Assembly (NCBI GenBank): GCA_023374025.1
Contig: SIJG01000012.1
Span: 1,916,449 to 1,980,448 of the forward strand
Direction of reading: 5' to 3'
DNA from: Heterodera schachtii
Lineage: Eukaryota; Nematoda; Chromadorea; Rhabditida; Heteroderidae
Length of the DNA stretch: 64,000 nucleotides
Part shown: positions 24,110 through 36,221 of the stretch, piece after piece
How the letters are laid out: each line of letters opens with the position of its first letter
How positions within the stretch are numbered: the stretch's first letter is position 1
The notes under the pieces: generated by a model
Told to the model about the DNA's origin: nothing
Seen by the model: the letters and a program-made list of their open reading frames with translations, nothing else
Databases searched by the model: none
Program-made: the position numbers and the translations under genes

Positions 24110-24127
24110 TGGCGACCCTGGCAGGGA
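24110..24127 (+). promoter_or_regulatory. primer-binding site, tRNA-Arg type
   Basis: TGGCGACCCTGGCAGGGA starts two bases after the LTR end. Its complement ends GGGTCGCCA, as expected for a mature tRNA 3' end with discriminator G. Animal tRNA-Arg isoacceptors have this kind of end; the exact primer is inferred. Confidence 0.6.
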
Positions 24128-24182
24128 CTCTTTTTGGGATTTTTGGGAAATTAGTTTAGGGAAGGGGGGAGTTAGGCAGACC

Positions 24183-24325
24183 TCACAAGTTTTTTGTAAC
24201 TTGTGATGAATGCAAATTTGTGCTTTTTATTTTATTTTGTGTTGCGCGCCTCAGGCCCTTGAGTTTTCTGTAACTCAAGCGCCTCGCATTTCGCCCCTAC
24301 CGGCCCTTGGATTTTTTGTAATCCA
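24183..24325 (+). ncRNA. three leader stem-loops sharing a TTTTYTGTAA core
   Basis: Hairpin 1 (24,183-24,206): TCACAAG/CTTGTGA around TTTTTTGTAA. Hairpin 2 (24,258-24,279): CTTGAG/CTCAAG around TTTTCTGTAA. Hairpin 3 (24,308-24,325): TGGA/TCCA around TTTTTTGTAA. TT and AA inside the core can extend each stem by two pairs. Hairpins 2 and 3 share the prefix GGCCCTTG. The core is conserved while both stem arms change together. Position after the primer site suggests packaging or dimerisation in the transposon RNA (inference). Confidence 0.6.
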
Positions 24326-24389
24326 TTGTGCCGCGAAAGAAGCCCTCAGCAGTTTTGTTGGTCCGAGCACATCATTGTTCAAGTAGCGC

Positions 24390-25310
24390 CACAGGAGAAG
24401 CGCCATTGGAGATGCGCACATTGAAGCAACTGTGGACATGCAATCGAAGAAGCGCAAGCACAAGCGCACACATTGAGAAGCGCAAGCACAAGCCCACACA
24501 TTGAAGAAGCGCAAGCACAAGCCCACACATTGAAGAAGCGCAAGCACAGGCGCACACATTGAAGAAGCGCAAGCACAGGCGCACACATTGAGAAGCGCAA
24601 GCACAGGCGCAAATTTGATGCGCAAATCTGTTGGAGAAGCGCAAGTCTGAAGCGCACACTGAAGAAGCGCAAATTGGAAGCGCACATTGAAAAAGCGCAA
24701 ATTTGAGGCGCACATTGAGGAGGACTCGCAAATTTGAGACGCACATTGAAGAGGCGCAAATTTGAGAAGCGCAAGCACAGGCGCAAATTTGAGAAGCGCA
24801 AGAGGCGCAAATTCGAGAAGCGCAAGGCGCAAATTTGAGAAGCGCAAAGTGCGCGTATGGAGAAGCGCAAAGGGCGCAAATTTGAAGAAGCGCAAATTTT
24901 GAGGCGCATATTGGAGAAGCGCATATTGGAGAAGCGCACATTGGAGAAGCGCACATTGGAGAAGCGCAAATTGGAAGCGCACATTGGAGAAGCGCACATT
25001 GGAGAAGCGCAAATTGGAAGCGCACATTGAGGAGCGCAACTGAGGTGCAAATTGAAGAGGTGCAACTGAGGACTCACAAATTGGAGAGGCTCAACTGGAG
25101 ACGCGCAAAGACGCAATTGAGCAAGCACATTTGCGGAAGTGCAAATTGGGGAGGCGCAAATAAGAAGAGCCACACAAATTGAGGCGAAAATCGGATCAAG
25201 CGCAAAATGAGGAAGTAAAATTGGGAAAGCGCAAAAAATTGAGCAAGCGCAAGTTGGGAAAGTGCAACAAATTGGGCAGGCGCAAACTGAGACAACAGCA
25301 GCCAGAAGTA
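24390..25310 (+). repeat. degenerate GAAGCGCACATTGGA-type array
   Basis: Units are built on (GA)GAAGCGCA(C/A)ATTG(G)A. From 24,895 to 25,030 they are 15 or 12 bases. From 24,440 to 24,615 they are a longer 27-30 base form with GCAAGCACAGGCGCACACATT. Many units are multiples of three and one sense frame reads EAHIG/EAQIG repeats, but frame shifts and TGA codons interrupt it. The long minus-strand frames here (Cys/Ala/Ser/Leu-rich) are mirrors of the repeat. Confidence 0.75.
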
Positions 25311-25381
25311 AGCACAAACACCAAGGCAAAGGGACCAGAAAAGCCCAGCACTCACAAGAAGTGCCAAAAAGTCTGCCGAGG

Positions 25382-25750
25382 ATGCAGACACCACAGAAGC
25401 CAAAACGCCCAGCAGCAACAGCAACTCCATGGGAAGTGCCTAAGACTACATCGATGAGTCAGCAATGGCAAATGCGCGGGTCATTCCGCTGGGAATGTCG
25501 CAGCTCAGCGAGCAGCGACTGTCCGTTGGACGGACAGTTTCAACGAAATGAGCAAAAGAGGGGAAGCGGGCACAAAAAGTGGCAAAAAAAGGGGCAAAAA
25601 TGGAGTGATGAACATCGGCGACAACACACCTCTCGCGCAAAGATGGGCCGATGGACGCAAAAAGAGGAGCCGATTCAACCACGAACGCATGTGAAGAACC
25701 GGCCGCAACAGCGATGCCCATCGAACAGAAGGAAGAAAAAGCCCGAATGA
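25382..25750 (+). CDS. basic ORF crossing the internal/right-LTR junction
   Basis: A 122-codon frame starts at ATG 25,382 (MQTPQKPKRPAATATP) and is open without ATG from 25,211. It runs through the right-LTR boundary and ends with RRKKKPE at 25,750. It is Lys/Arg/Gln-rich with no zinc knuckle or protease motif. The frame through the LTR depends on the seven-A run present only in the right LTR. It may be a gag relic or chance in a GC-balanced, stop-poor region. Confidence 0.25.
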   Translation: MQTPQKPKRPAATATPWEVPKTTSMSQQWQMRGSFRWECRSSASSDCPLDGQFQRNEQKRGSGHKKWQKKGQKWSDEHRRQHTSRAKMGRWTQKEEPIQPRTHVKNRPQQRCPSNRRKKKPE

Positions 25751-26000
25751 TCACCCCATTGCTTATTAATTAATTTGTTATTGTGTGTAGCCCCACCAAT
25801 TTGGATCCTATTTAAGCACCGTAAATTGTACATTTAATTGTCCTCTTCAGCCCAATAAACAGTGAAAACCCATCCCCATTGGGGGAACATTTGGGCGGGG
25901 GCCCTCCCCCTTTCCCTCCCGTCTCTGTGCCGGCCCAACCCAAATCCCGAACCAACGGACGACGAACCGTCCCGTTGCGGCTTGTGGGCCAGCTGCAACA
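25496..26000 (+). repeat. right LTR (505 bp)
   Basis: It matches the left LTR throughout except for a seventh A in the run near 25,583-25,590. The palindrome is at 25,518-25,538, TATTTAA at 25,809-25,815 and AATAAA at 25,854-25,859. Confidence 0.85.
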
Positions 26001-29000
26001 TGTTATTATCAATTTTTTTTAAAATTAAGTAATTATAAAATTTATTAAATAAAAGCGAAAAAAATATTAAATAATTATCAAACAATGTAAAAAGCATTTA
26101 ATAAAAACAGTAAAATTTCTTTTTTAGAAAATGAAAATTAAAGTAAAAAATTATTTATTATTTTAAATGAGTAATTCAACAATCAAATAAAAATTAATCT
26201 CTATAATTTGTAAAGAGAAAGCTAATATAATAAATATAAAAAAACTGTTTTTTATATTAATTTTAACAAAAAATTTTTTTGCAAATAATAAATACATTTG
26301 TGACCGGCTAATTGAATAAACATTTATTTAAATGTTAATAAGATAAATAATATTTTGTTATTGTAAGAAAAAGTTAACCCATAAAATTGAAGGATAATGA
26401 AATAAATAAATAAACAATATTTTTTATGTCAAATTGTCGATTAATACTTTGAAAATTTATTTAATTGATAAAGAACTATAAAAATAAACCTATAAAATCA
26501 ATGACGAAACAAAACGCTTTTCAAAAGAAAAGTAGAAAAAGGTATAAAAATAAAAGGAAGAATATTTTGTGAACTTAAAAAATAATAATAATTCTGAGAA
26601 TCAATGACGACCACGATTTAACGATTTAATCTACGAGAGCAAGGATTAATTGAAAACAATGCAAAAAGTTAAATTCTAAAAATTTTATGTATATTTGGCT
26701 CTAAGAAATAATATATGAACAAGCTTCTTCTGCGAGAAATTAAAGGTTAAAAAGAGATAAAAATATCTAAATAAACTTGTTTTACATTATAATCTAAGAA
26801 CATTTCTATTTAATGCCAAACTTTTAAATTTATTTATAAAATTTGAAACAATCTGAAATTAAAAGATAAATTTACTACGCCATATGTATTGGACAGTTTA
26901 AATGCCGAGAATAATTTAATAGCAAAGATTGTTTAAAAAAATTATTTGTTAATGAAGTGGCAAATTTTAGTGTAAATAAAATGAATTACAATTTTAACAA
27001 ATAATTATTTAAAATTTACATAAGTTTATAATTACAAATATTCATATATAAGGTAGTTTTTTATGTGTATTAAATAATTTCATTTATTTATTAATTATAA
27101 TATGAATATTTAATTATTATAAAACATATATTTCTTAATAAATTGGCAAAATTATTCTATTGTATTAAAAATCACACATAATGCGCTAAGAATTGAAGGA
27201 AAAAAAAATTAAAAAATATTTTAAAGCGTTTAATTTTCTCAAGAGAGCTTTTGCAAATAAATAATTAAATCTTTAATTAATTTTGTAAAATTTTTTACTG
27301 TTAAAATTCAAAAAAAATAAGATTAAGAAAAATTTTTCTCTATTTATAATATTTAACTAGAAAAACAAATAAAAAGTACAATTCTTTATTCAATATTAAA
27401 TAATAATATCAAAAGTGAATTATTTCTGCAAAGGCCAATTTTTAAAGCGAAAAGGAATAGTTAAAATCTTTAATATTTAAATAAATTAACCATAATAAAA
27501 TTATAAATTTATGAAAAAAATAAATAATTTAATTTACTAATTGAGTAACAGAAAAAAAATTATAATGTTTTCGATTATATAATGTAATTTTATAATAATA
27601 ATTAATTTCTTTAATTACAGATTCATTTGCTAATGTCACCGAATATAAAGTAGATATTTATTTAAAATACACATTTTAATGATCATACTCTTTCAAGTTA
27701 AAAATTTCACTTCATCTACACGAGTGATGGATATTAGAAATAACTATCACTTAAAATTAATTTATTTTACTTTCGCCTAATTATTGCACAATGAATTAAG
27801 GGAAAAATTTACTATGAAATAATTATTTTATCAAATAAATATTTAATTAATATTTTAGTATTATCTACCAAAGGTTCAAAGCAATTTCTTAAAAAGTAAG
27901 TAAATTCTTCAATTTTTTAAATAATTAAATATATAAATTATTCATAATAATCTATGAATATTATTTTATTAACCAATAATATTAGAACAAATATAAAATT
28001 CGATTACTTTGTGTTATAATTGTAATAAATGTTCCTAAATGAAAAAAACTAGAAAATTTTTTAATTAATTAATAATAATCAAAATAAATCGGATGTGCAA
28101 TGACAGAAAAAATAGAGTATCCTGAAAAACAAAATTTCAAATTTTTGAAAAAAACTAAATGAATCTTACGACATGACAAACATTAATTATGTTACAATAT
28201 CAGTTCATATTTTTAATATTATTTTTATTGCGCAGCGATTTTATGTACATAAAAAAATATCTTCAAATGCTTAAAATTCATAAAAAAAATATGTTTTTGT
28301 GAATATATATTATATGAAATGAATTTTTATTTTATTTTTCTCTATAAAAGAAAAAAATATTAAAAAAATTAAATAATAATTAAGTTTTTAATTTTTTAAA
28401 ATTAGCGGCAAAAAATCTTTTTTAGCTTTCTGCCATTAGGGTTTACTTTATTTTAATAAATATAACCTTTAAAGCTTCAGAAACAAAGTAAAATTGTCTT
28501 AAAAAGGCCCTAAATGGTCGTACTTTTTTTTTTGCACTTATTTTCATAAATTTAGTATAAAGCAATTTCCAGAAAAATTTTTTACTTGCAATTTTCGGAA
28601 CCACTTGGATGCTTGTTAATTAATCAAAGCAAATGTTGAAAGACATTTATTTATTATTTCAATATTTCTTATTAAAAAGGAATTCAATTGACTTGTTAAT
28701 TTAATTAAATTCTCTAAAAAAAGACCTTTAAAACTTCAGAAAAGAAAAACAACGATAAAATCTTTAGGTGAGTTGAATATAAAATTCAATTATAATAATA
28801 AATTTTACGTAAAAATAAGTATTTAAAAGATAAATAATTGGTCGCTTTTTAAAAAACTTAATTTTATGAAATTCAAAGTCCCAATAATATCATGCCATTA
28901 ATTACAAACCTTCAATATAATTAATAATTAAATTACATATTATATTATTAAAAATTAATAAGAGTTTTATAAATTAAATTCACTAAATTTGTCATCGCAA

Positions 29001-29311
29001 ACTAAAATTTATCCAGGCTTCGGTTATGATATGTAAAGGACTTTGTAAATATAAATTTATTTAGAACAAAAAACAAATGGAAAATAATCATTTAAAATTT
29101 TTTAATTTTTAAATGAATCGATAAAAACAAATACCTAAATGATAATTAAAAAAATTAAAAAAATAATAATAAATTATTTATCTAATATAAAATAATAAAT
29201 TTAACAATTTTCAATTTGAAAACCAATAGCTAAAATCCAAAAAAAAAAAACTTCAACTCATAAAAAAATGAAATAAATATACTAAAAAATTTCGCGTTTG
29301 ATTTAAATTAA

Positions 29312-29389
29312 AATTTGAAATCATATATATTATGTGTAAAGATAATAAACGTGTTTATTATTTACCCGGTTATGCTTATTCCACCCACT
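29312..29389 (+). repeat. ~78-bp direct repeat with palindrome, copy 1
   Basis: It runs from ATTTGAAATCATATATA to TATGCTTATTCCACCCACTG. The palindrome ATAATAAAC/GTTTATTAT with GT between lies at 29,342-29,361. It is nearly identical to 29,741-29,818. Confidence 0.65.
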
Positions 29390-29740
29390 GAAATTAGACA
29401 ATAAAAATATTTTATAATCATTTCTAAATAATTTTGTGGACCACATAAAATTCAAGAGTTTTTCAAACACCTCGTAAAGAAGAATTTATTAAAGGCCGTT
29501 ACATTAAGCAATATTTAACTTAATAATTTGATACTTAATAAAAAAAGGAAGAAATTTACATATTTAAAGGACGAAAAAGTAAATATTCATTCATTATGAA
29601 TAAAATATATTTAATTAAGGGTTTGGTGTGCCAACAAAAGACGCATAAAGATAAAATAAACAATTAGTTCAACTTTCATTTAATTAAAAAAAATATAATA
29701 AACTTATTAAGGCTGTCAAAAATATATACAAAAAATATAA

Positions 29741-29818
29741 ATTTTGAAATCATATATTTTTTGTGTAAAGATAATAACGTGTTTATTATTTACCAGGTTA
29801 TGCTTATTCCACCCATTG
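29741..29818 (+). repeat. ~78-bp direct repeat with palindrome, copy 2
   Basis: It has the same blocks as copy 1 about 430 bases upstream, with one A lost in the palindrome and TACCAGG in place of TACCCGG. The pair could be ends of a small element or a recent tandem duplication with an intervening insertion. Confidence 0.65.
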
Positions 29819-32800
29819 TAGATGTCGGACTATGTACACTACAAGAACAGAAAAATAATTCAGTAAAGAAACAGAAAAATAATGAATTTAAAATTGTAGA
29901 TGAAATATTTAAAAAATATTTAATTTTAAAATAAAATATATTTATTGATTAAGTTGACTTTGGTATTTCTTAAATTTTGTATTATTTAATTAATGAAATA
30001 CTTTCACTTTAATTATATTTTTAACTTTTTTAAGCTTATAATTTTTTATTAATTTTCACTTTATATTATATATTATTTTTATTAAAATTTTTTAAGCGAA
30101 TAATTAAGCTATTAATAGTTTAAAATTTTTAATCCTTTTAATAGTCCTCGTTTTTCGAAAGTTCCTTTTAAACAAATTTGAATATATTTTTTGTCTTTAA
30201 AATCGCTTGTAATCATTGTCCATGGACCAAACAATTAGCATTTGAATTTAAGTTAATTAATGCCGCATTTGGTGTGTTATATTTTTCATAAAATATTATA
30301 AAACTAATAATTAAATTTATATAAATTTAATTTTTTTTTTATGATAATATTTCTTTTATGAATTGTTGTTTATTCATAGATTTGGTTGGAACAAAAAGAC
30401 AAATATATACCAAATTATTTAAATAATTTATAAGTAATGATTTTTTGTAAAAAATTATTAAAAAATGTAAATAAGCAAAAAAAAAAACCCTAAAAAGGAC
30501 CTAAATTATCCAAAGTAATGATAAAAAAAATATTGAAAAATATTATAAAAAATTATAACAATTTCATGATTAAAGAATATTTTAATTTCTGAATTAAATT
30601 AAATATGACAAAAATTATTTCATTGAAAAAAATAAACTTAAAGATTAATCACAATTTCAATAAAAAGGATTGCATTAAAGTTTTGTATTAAAAAATATTA
30701 TTAAAAAAGTAATATAATTGAAATGCTCAATAAAAGTTAAATAAAATGAGAAAAAGGAAAAACATTTTCATATAATCTTAATAAAAATAAAAATAGTTAA
30801 CAAATTGAAATCAAGTTTACAAAAAATTTTCCGGCATTCTTATTTTTCCAAAAAATAAATGCTCATCTATAAATTAAGCAATGTTTTAAAAATTTATATT
30901 TAAGCATTTGTGAAATAAAAAATTTATTAATTAAAAATGATCGAGTCATTGGGACTGAAATATAAAAAACCAAGTAATTCAAATTAGACGGAATCATATT
31001 GATTATTTAATATTACTAATGCTTTTGTTACATAATAACAGTAAAATGGCCAAACATGGATTTTGCGAATTTAATCTTACCATAATTTATTGAACTTCAA
31101 GTAGTCTTTTGTATAAAATGCCATTTTTAAATATTTTCTATGAAAATTTCTTATTATATAATTTATTTATTTTTCTAATTTAGTAATTTGCAAATTAGCA
31201 ATTTACATTTATTACGTGATCATGAAGAATCGGCTGAATCGTTTTTTCACAATAAAAAAAAATTATATTGTATAATAATGCTTATATTTTCTTAAATTTT
31301 TAAATAACATTCGATTATTCTATTTTTAAATATAACCATGGTTTTTGATTCGCTCATGAACTAACTAAAATTGTTAAATTTGTATTTTTTTCTAATAATC
31401 ATTACCCCTCCAAAAATTTTTCTGGCTACTTTTTTCTTTAATTTATTTATTTTGCTAAATTTATCTTATAAATTACAAAATATTATTTTAGTTTTTTTTG
31501 GATAAAATAAATTATAAAAATCATTAAAAAAAACATTTCTAGCAATCATAAATTAATTATTTTATAATTTCTTATAAACTTTTAACTAATAGATACAGTT
31601 AAATATATCACTCAAAAGGAAATCTTTGTTTAATAAAAATTAACATTTCCGTTTTACTCAGATTTATCATTCATATATTATTAATAAACATTCATGAATT
31701 TACAATTACAATATTTTTGCCAGTTTTTTTTTTCTAAAATATTTTGTTGTTAAAATATCAAAATTTAAAATAAATAAATCAAGACTCCAAAAATAAAATA
31801 ATATTCAAATTAAACTATTAACTCCATAATGAAATAGAACAATTTAGATCAAAAATTACAATGACTTTTTTGCAATATAATAAATTGAATATTTGACAAA
31901 TCCGCAGAAAAACAGACCAGAAAAGGGAGATAATAATTATAAGAAAAAAAATTACCATATTTAAATATTTAATAAAAAATTGTGAAGCATTAATTTACCA
32001 ATTCATAAAATCATTTTTAAACCCAAAGAAATTTTTAATTTTATTTTAAATATATTTGTTTTTGATTTTAAAAGCAAACAAATCTCTCAAATAATAATTT
32101 CACAAATACAAATCACAAAAAATTTATAATATTTATTATTTGTTTGAATATTGGAAACTGAAAATCTCGAAATGTCATCACAGATTTTCAAATCAGAAAA
32201 AATATCCAATTACTAATAAAGCTTTTAATATATGAAATACATTTTTTGCCCTTTAGTATTAATGATAATATAATGGAACAAAAAAAAGTACAATAATAAA
32301 CTATTTAAATCCGAATTATATTAAAATTTAATTTTCGAGACAGTCCATTTTAGATAATTCCGCTTGGATCTTGACAGTTCAGAGCATAAAAAATATTCAT
32401 TTTTCTACGAATAAAGCTTTTGAATAATAAAAACCATTTAAATCCAAATTGTTTTGAAATATTTACTCGTTATTTTATTGAAATACTATATTTAAAGAAA
32501 AAAGAAAAGAAAATAAGTATAATAACCAAAAGCTAACTGAAAGCATTGTAAATTTAATTTTATGAAAAAACATATGTATTTTTACAATTATTAAAATTAA
32601 AGGGAAGGAAGAAACGAATGAGCTATGTATGCTTAATTACAAATTATTTGATTTTAATAAAATTTCTATTAAAAAATAATCAAAATACTTGCAAATAAAA
32701 AATATTATATCGAAAAAGCCAAAATTATTATAGACAGCAACGATAATATAAAACATAATAATTTTAAGAATTTAAAAGAAAACAATATATTAATTTATGA

Positions 32801-34806
32801 AAACATTTGAGCGGCGAATGGCTGACGAAAGTAAAAGACTAAAATAATAAAAAAATGCAAAATAATTTTAATTAAATAAAGAATATTAAGAGATAAAATA
32901 ATTATAATTATTAAAAATTATTTATTGACAAAAAGGGTTTTGCCACCTCCCCCACCTGAAATATATTTTTAAAGTTTTTTTCTAGTATAATTTTACGCGC
33001 TGATCACGATTCTGACGTTTATTTTAACCATGACGGGTTCTAGTGAGTTAAGTAAAATTTTACGTGAAAAATTTAAAAAGGCTACAATGCCGGTGTTACG
33101 CCCGCCCACTTCGAAAAAAATTTCAAAATTTTTTCTTGAATTAAAAATATTTATAAAACAAATAGAGCAAAATGATGAAAATATATTCAATTCAAAAACA
33201 AATTTAAATATTAAATAAAAACGATTTTTTACTATTAAATATCCGCACCTTATTTTTATTCATATAAATAAGTTTAAATTTAAATTATCAAGGCCGTTGA
33301 GATAAATATGCATCTAATAATCAAAACTAAAAGAAAGATAAAAGATAAGGCAAAAAGTTTAAACCAAAGCCAACGAAGAAAAAATATAAAATTTCTTTTA
33401 ACAAAAATTATTAAATAAACCTAGCAAACCATGCTCGCTGCTGCAAGGAAGTAACCCTGACAAGATATGAGATAAAAATTAAATGTCATAAATTTTCGAT
33501 GAAGGAAATAATAATTTTTAGAATTATTAAATTAAAAAAATATATTTTTAAGAAACAAAATGTTAAAACCTAACATTTATTAATAAAAAAAATCGCTTGA
33601 ATATTGTACTTCTTTAATTAATAATAAAATTGAATATATAAATAAATTGTTTAAAATAAAAATTTATGACTTTGTATTAAACAAAATTGGTTAAAATTTA
33701 ATTTTATTATTCGTGAAAATGAATTTAACGCTGTTTTCATAAATTTAAAAAACTTGGGAATTCCGTCAAAAAAAATAATAATAAAATAAAATTCTATTTC
33801 CGATGCAAATTAAGTAAGATAATGAATATATGCATAAATATGCTCCATAATGGTAAATATTAAAAATATAATCCCTAAACTAATAGCGATAATTTTTAAT
33901 TCTATTATTATACAAATAATTTGTGTTCGTTTGTCGAGCACATAAATGCTCAATTTTAATAGAAAAAAATCTACTTTTAACTTACTAAAACTAAAAATTA
34001 ACAACAATCCCGGAAAAAAAATATGTGCAGAAAATGAATTTAATAAATAATACAGTAATTATTTAATTAAAAATAAATTTTATTAATGAAATGCAAAATA
34101 TTCTATTTCAAAAAATGAGTTATAATGAAAAAAAAATCTTTTTAATATATCAGATAAAAAACATGAAGATAGGATTTTTAGCTAATCACCACAACATTTA
34201 CGGAATATCCCACACACTAAAATAACATTTTTAAAATTAATTAATTAAGTAATAATTTAGGAATAACTCTTAAGATTTGATAAAATAATCCTTACAATTA
34301 ATTGTGAAGTAAATAAACAAAACAGAATAAACCATAAAAATTAGAAACATTCTTCATCTTCAACATTAATTATTTGTTGATAAATATTAACATCGTAAAT
34401 TCGTTATGACAACCGAACAATTTCCATATTATTCATTCATCTGGGTCAAATATTGAACATTTTAAAATTAATAGTTAATGTATAAAGGTAATTTGACTTA
34501 AAAATCCATAAAGAAAAGAAGAATGAATAAAGCACAATTGATTAGCCTCAATAATGAAAAATAATTTATAAAAACAAATTTAATAATTTTATTAAACCAT
34601 TCAATTAAAGAAATTTTTCATTTATTAGAAAATAAAAAAACATACAAAATAATTAAAATATTTTTTAATTTTTAACGAAAATATTTTAACAAAACATTAT
34701 TAAATTTAAAAGGGTAATGATGAATCAGATCAATTAATAATAAATTATTTATTTTAAAGCATCAAAATAAAATTATTCAAATTATAAAAAAAATTAGTCT
34801 TATAAA

Positions 34807-35380
34807 TAGGGATGATATTTTTAGGTTTTTACCTATTTTTTTCCTAACAAATAAGCTTTCTATGGTCTGAAATGCACAAAAAATTTTTTTTGTCTGTTGT
34901 TAAGCTACTTTTCGAGTTATTAGTACTTATTTTCTAGGTTTTTTTTTTATTTTTAGCACGTAAAAAACCTAAAAAATTAATAAAACTTATTTTCATTTAT
35001 TTTGGCGTTTTGCCCAAAATTTTTTAGCAAAAATGCAATAAAAAGGAAAAGTAGACCCCTAATAATCAACCCAATTTTTTTCAATAAATATACCCCTAAG
35101 AATCGAACTGAAAATTTTCAAAAATATCCTGAGAAATAAAAAATTTCTCAAAAATTCATCTTCAAAATTTATTGGTTTAGTTTCTTGACAAGAATTTTTG
35201 ATTTTGAAATTATGTATCTCATTAATGATATGGCACAATATTTTTTTTTGAAGAAAATTTTCAATTTTACACCCGTAAATTCAGAACTTTTTGGCACCTA
35301 TTTTCCCATTTTTAACACTTATTTTGCGGGTTTTTTAGAAGTTAAAACCTACATATTTTGGCAGTTAAATATTATCCCTA
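34807..35380. mobile_element. hAT-like non-autonomous element (574 bp)
   Basis: The terminal inverted repeats TAGGGATGATATTT (34,807-34,820) and AAATATTATCCCTA (35,367-35,380) match at 13 of 14 positions. The eight flanking bases, CTTATAAA left and CTTTTAAA right, agree at 7 of 8 and fit an 8-bp target duplication; TIR start and duplication length are both typical of hAT elements. The interior is AT-rich with no transposase frame. 57,145-57,215 and 6,880-6,975 are related fragments. Confidence 0.6.
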
Positions 35381-36221
35381 CTTTTAAAAGTGCAATTGCC
35401 AAAGAAAACATCAATATAAATGAATTTTATTATTAATTTATCAAAATATTCATTAAATAAAATTTTCAACCAAACATAAAATAAAAAGGATAATAGAAAA
35501 TTCCAATAAATAAAAACATTATGCATAAAGTATAAAAAATTTTAAAAAAAAAACTAAACCAGATTGTATCTTTTATAATTAATTATTCTATATAAAATAT
35601 GAAAACTTTTTTTAAAATCATTTTTTAATAATTTCATAACATTTTACACCAAAATAATTAAATAATTCCACATTGAGCTGGTACGAAAAAAAAAAATTAT
35701 TTTATCTATATATAAAAAGGTAATTTTTTGAATTTAATTGCTTAAAATGAAAATAATACAGCAATTATAAAATAAAACCGGTGTCTTGCAAGGTATAAAA
35801 ATAAATCAAATTTAAAAGAAGAAATTGCTATATTTATTCAATGATATTGAACAAAAAAGCCACGAGAAAAATGCACATTTTTATTTTATCATTTCATGAA
35901 ATGTGACTTTTACAAAAATTAAATAAATTTCAAAATGATATAACTAATTTAATACCAAAAGAGAATAATTCTTACTGCATTAAAAATAATGTTAATTAAT
36001 TAATATTTAATAAAAATATTAAAGAAAAGATAATATCAAATAACAAGTATGGTTTTGTAAATGAAAACATATAATATTTAAAATAAAATTTTAAAATATT
36101 TGAGCTTGATTTATAAAATTGTTTTAAAATAAATTGTTACTCTTCAGCATTCAATTTATTAAATACAGCTTCTAATCGAATGTGAGACATATACATAGTT
36201 CTTCGTGTTACTTCATGGAAG

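Larger units (their letters stand above)
23604..26000 (+). mobile_element. non-autonomous LTR retrotransposon, near-identical LTRs
   Basis: The element is 2,397 bases with ~505-bp direct terminal repeats starting TGTCGCAGC and ending GCTGCAACA (8 of 9 bases complementary). A primer-binding site follows the left LTR. The internal 1.4 kb holds leader hairpins and a degenerate short-repeat array instead of gag-pol, so it must borrow reverse transcriptase and integrase. The LTRs differ only by one A in a homopolymer, so insertion is recent. The polypurine tract is weak (GGGAA, 25,491-25,495). Flanks (ending CTCGGC on the left, TGTTA on the right) show no target-site duplication. Orientation follows from the primer site and the AATAAA signal. 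The superfamily cannot be assigned without coding sequence. Confidence 0.85.

Noticed and set aside
24390..25310. CRISPR-like array
   Set aside because: Units have no unique spacers, vary in length and lie inside an LTR element of a eukaryotic genome.
24275..25329. Long minus-strand open frames rich in Cys, Ala, Ser, Leu
   Set aside because: They are exact mirrors of the GAAGCGCAAATT-type array in the retrotransposon; composition and periodicity come from the repeat and three overlapping frames are open at once.
33030..33218. 62-codon frame with a TSKKISKFFLELKIF stretch
   Set aside because: AT-composition open frame with no splice context; it overlaps an equally long antisense frame and a GTGATCAG repeat.
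35185..35436. 83-codon Phe/Tyr-rich frame
   Set aside because: Lies largely inside the hAT-like element and reads out across its end; no transposase motif.
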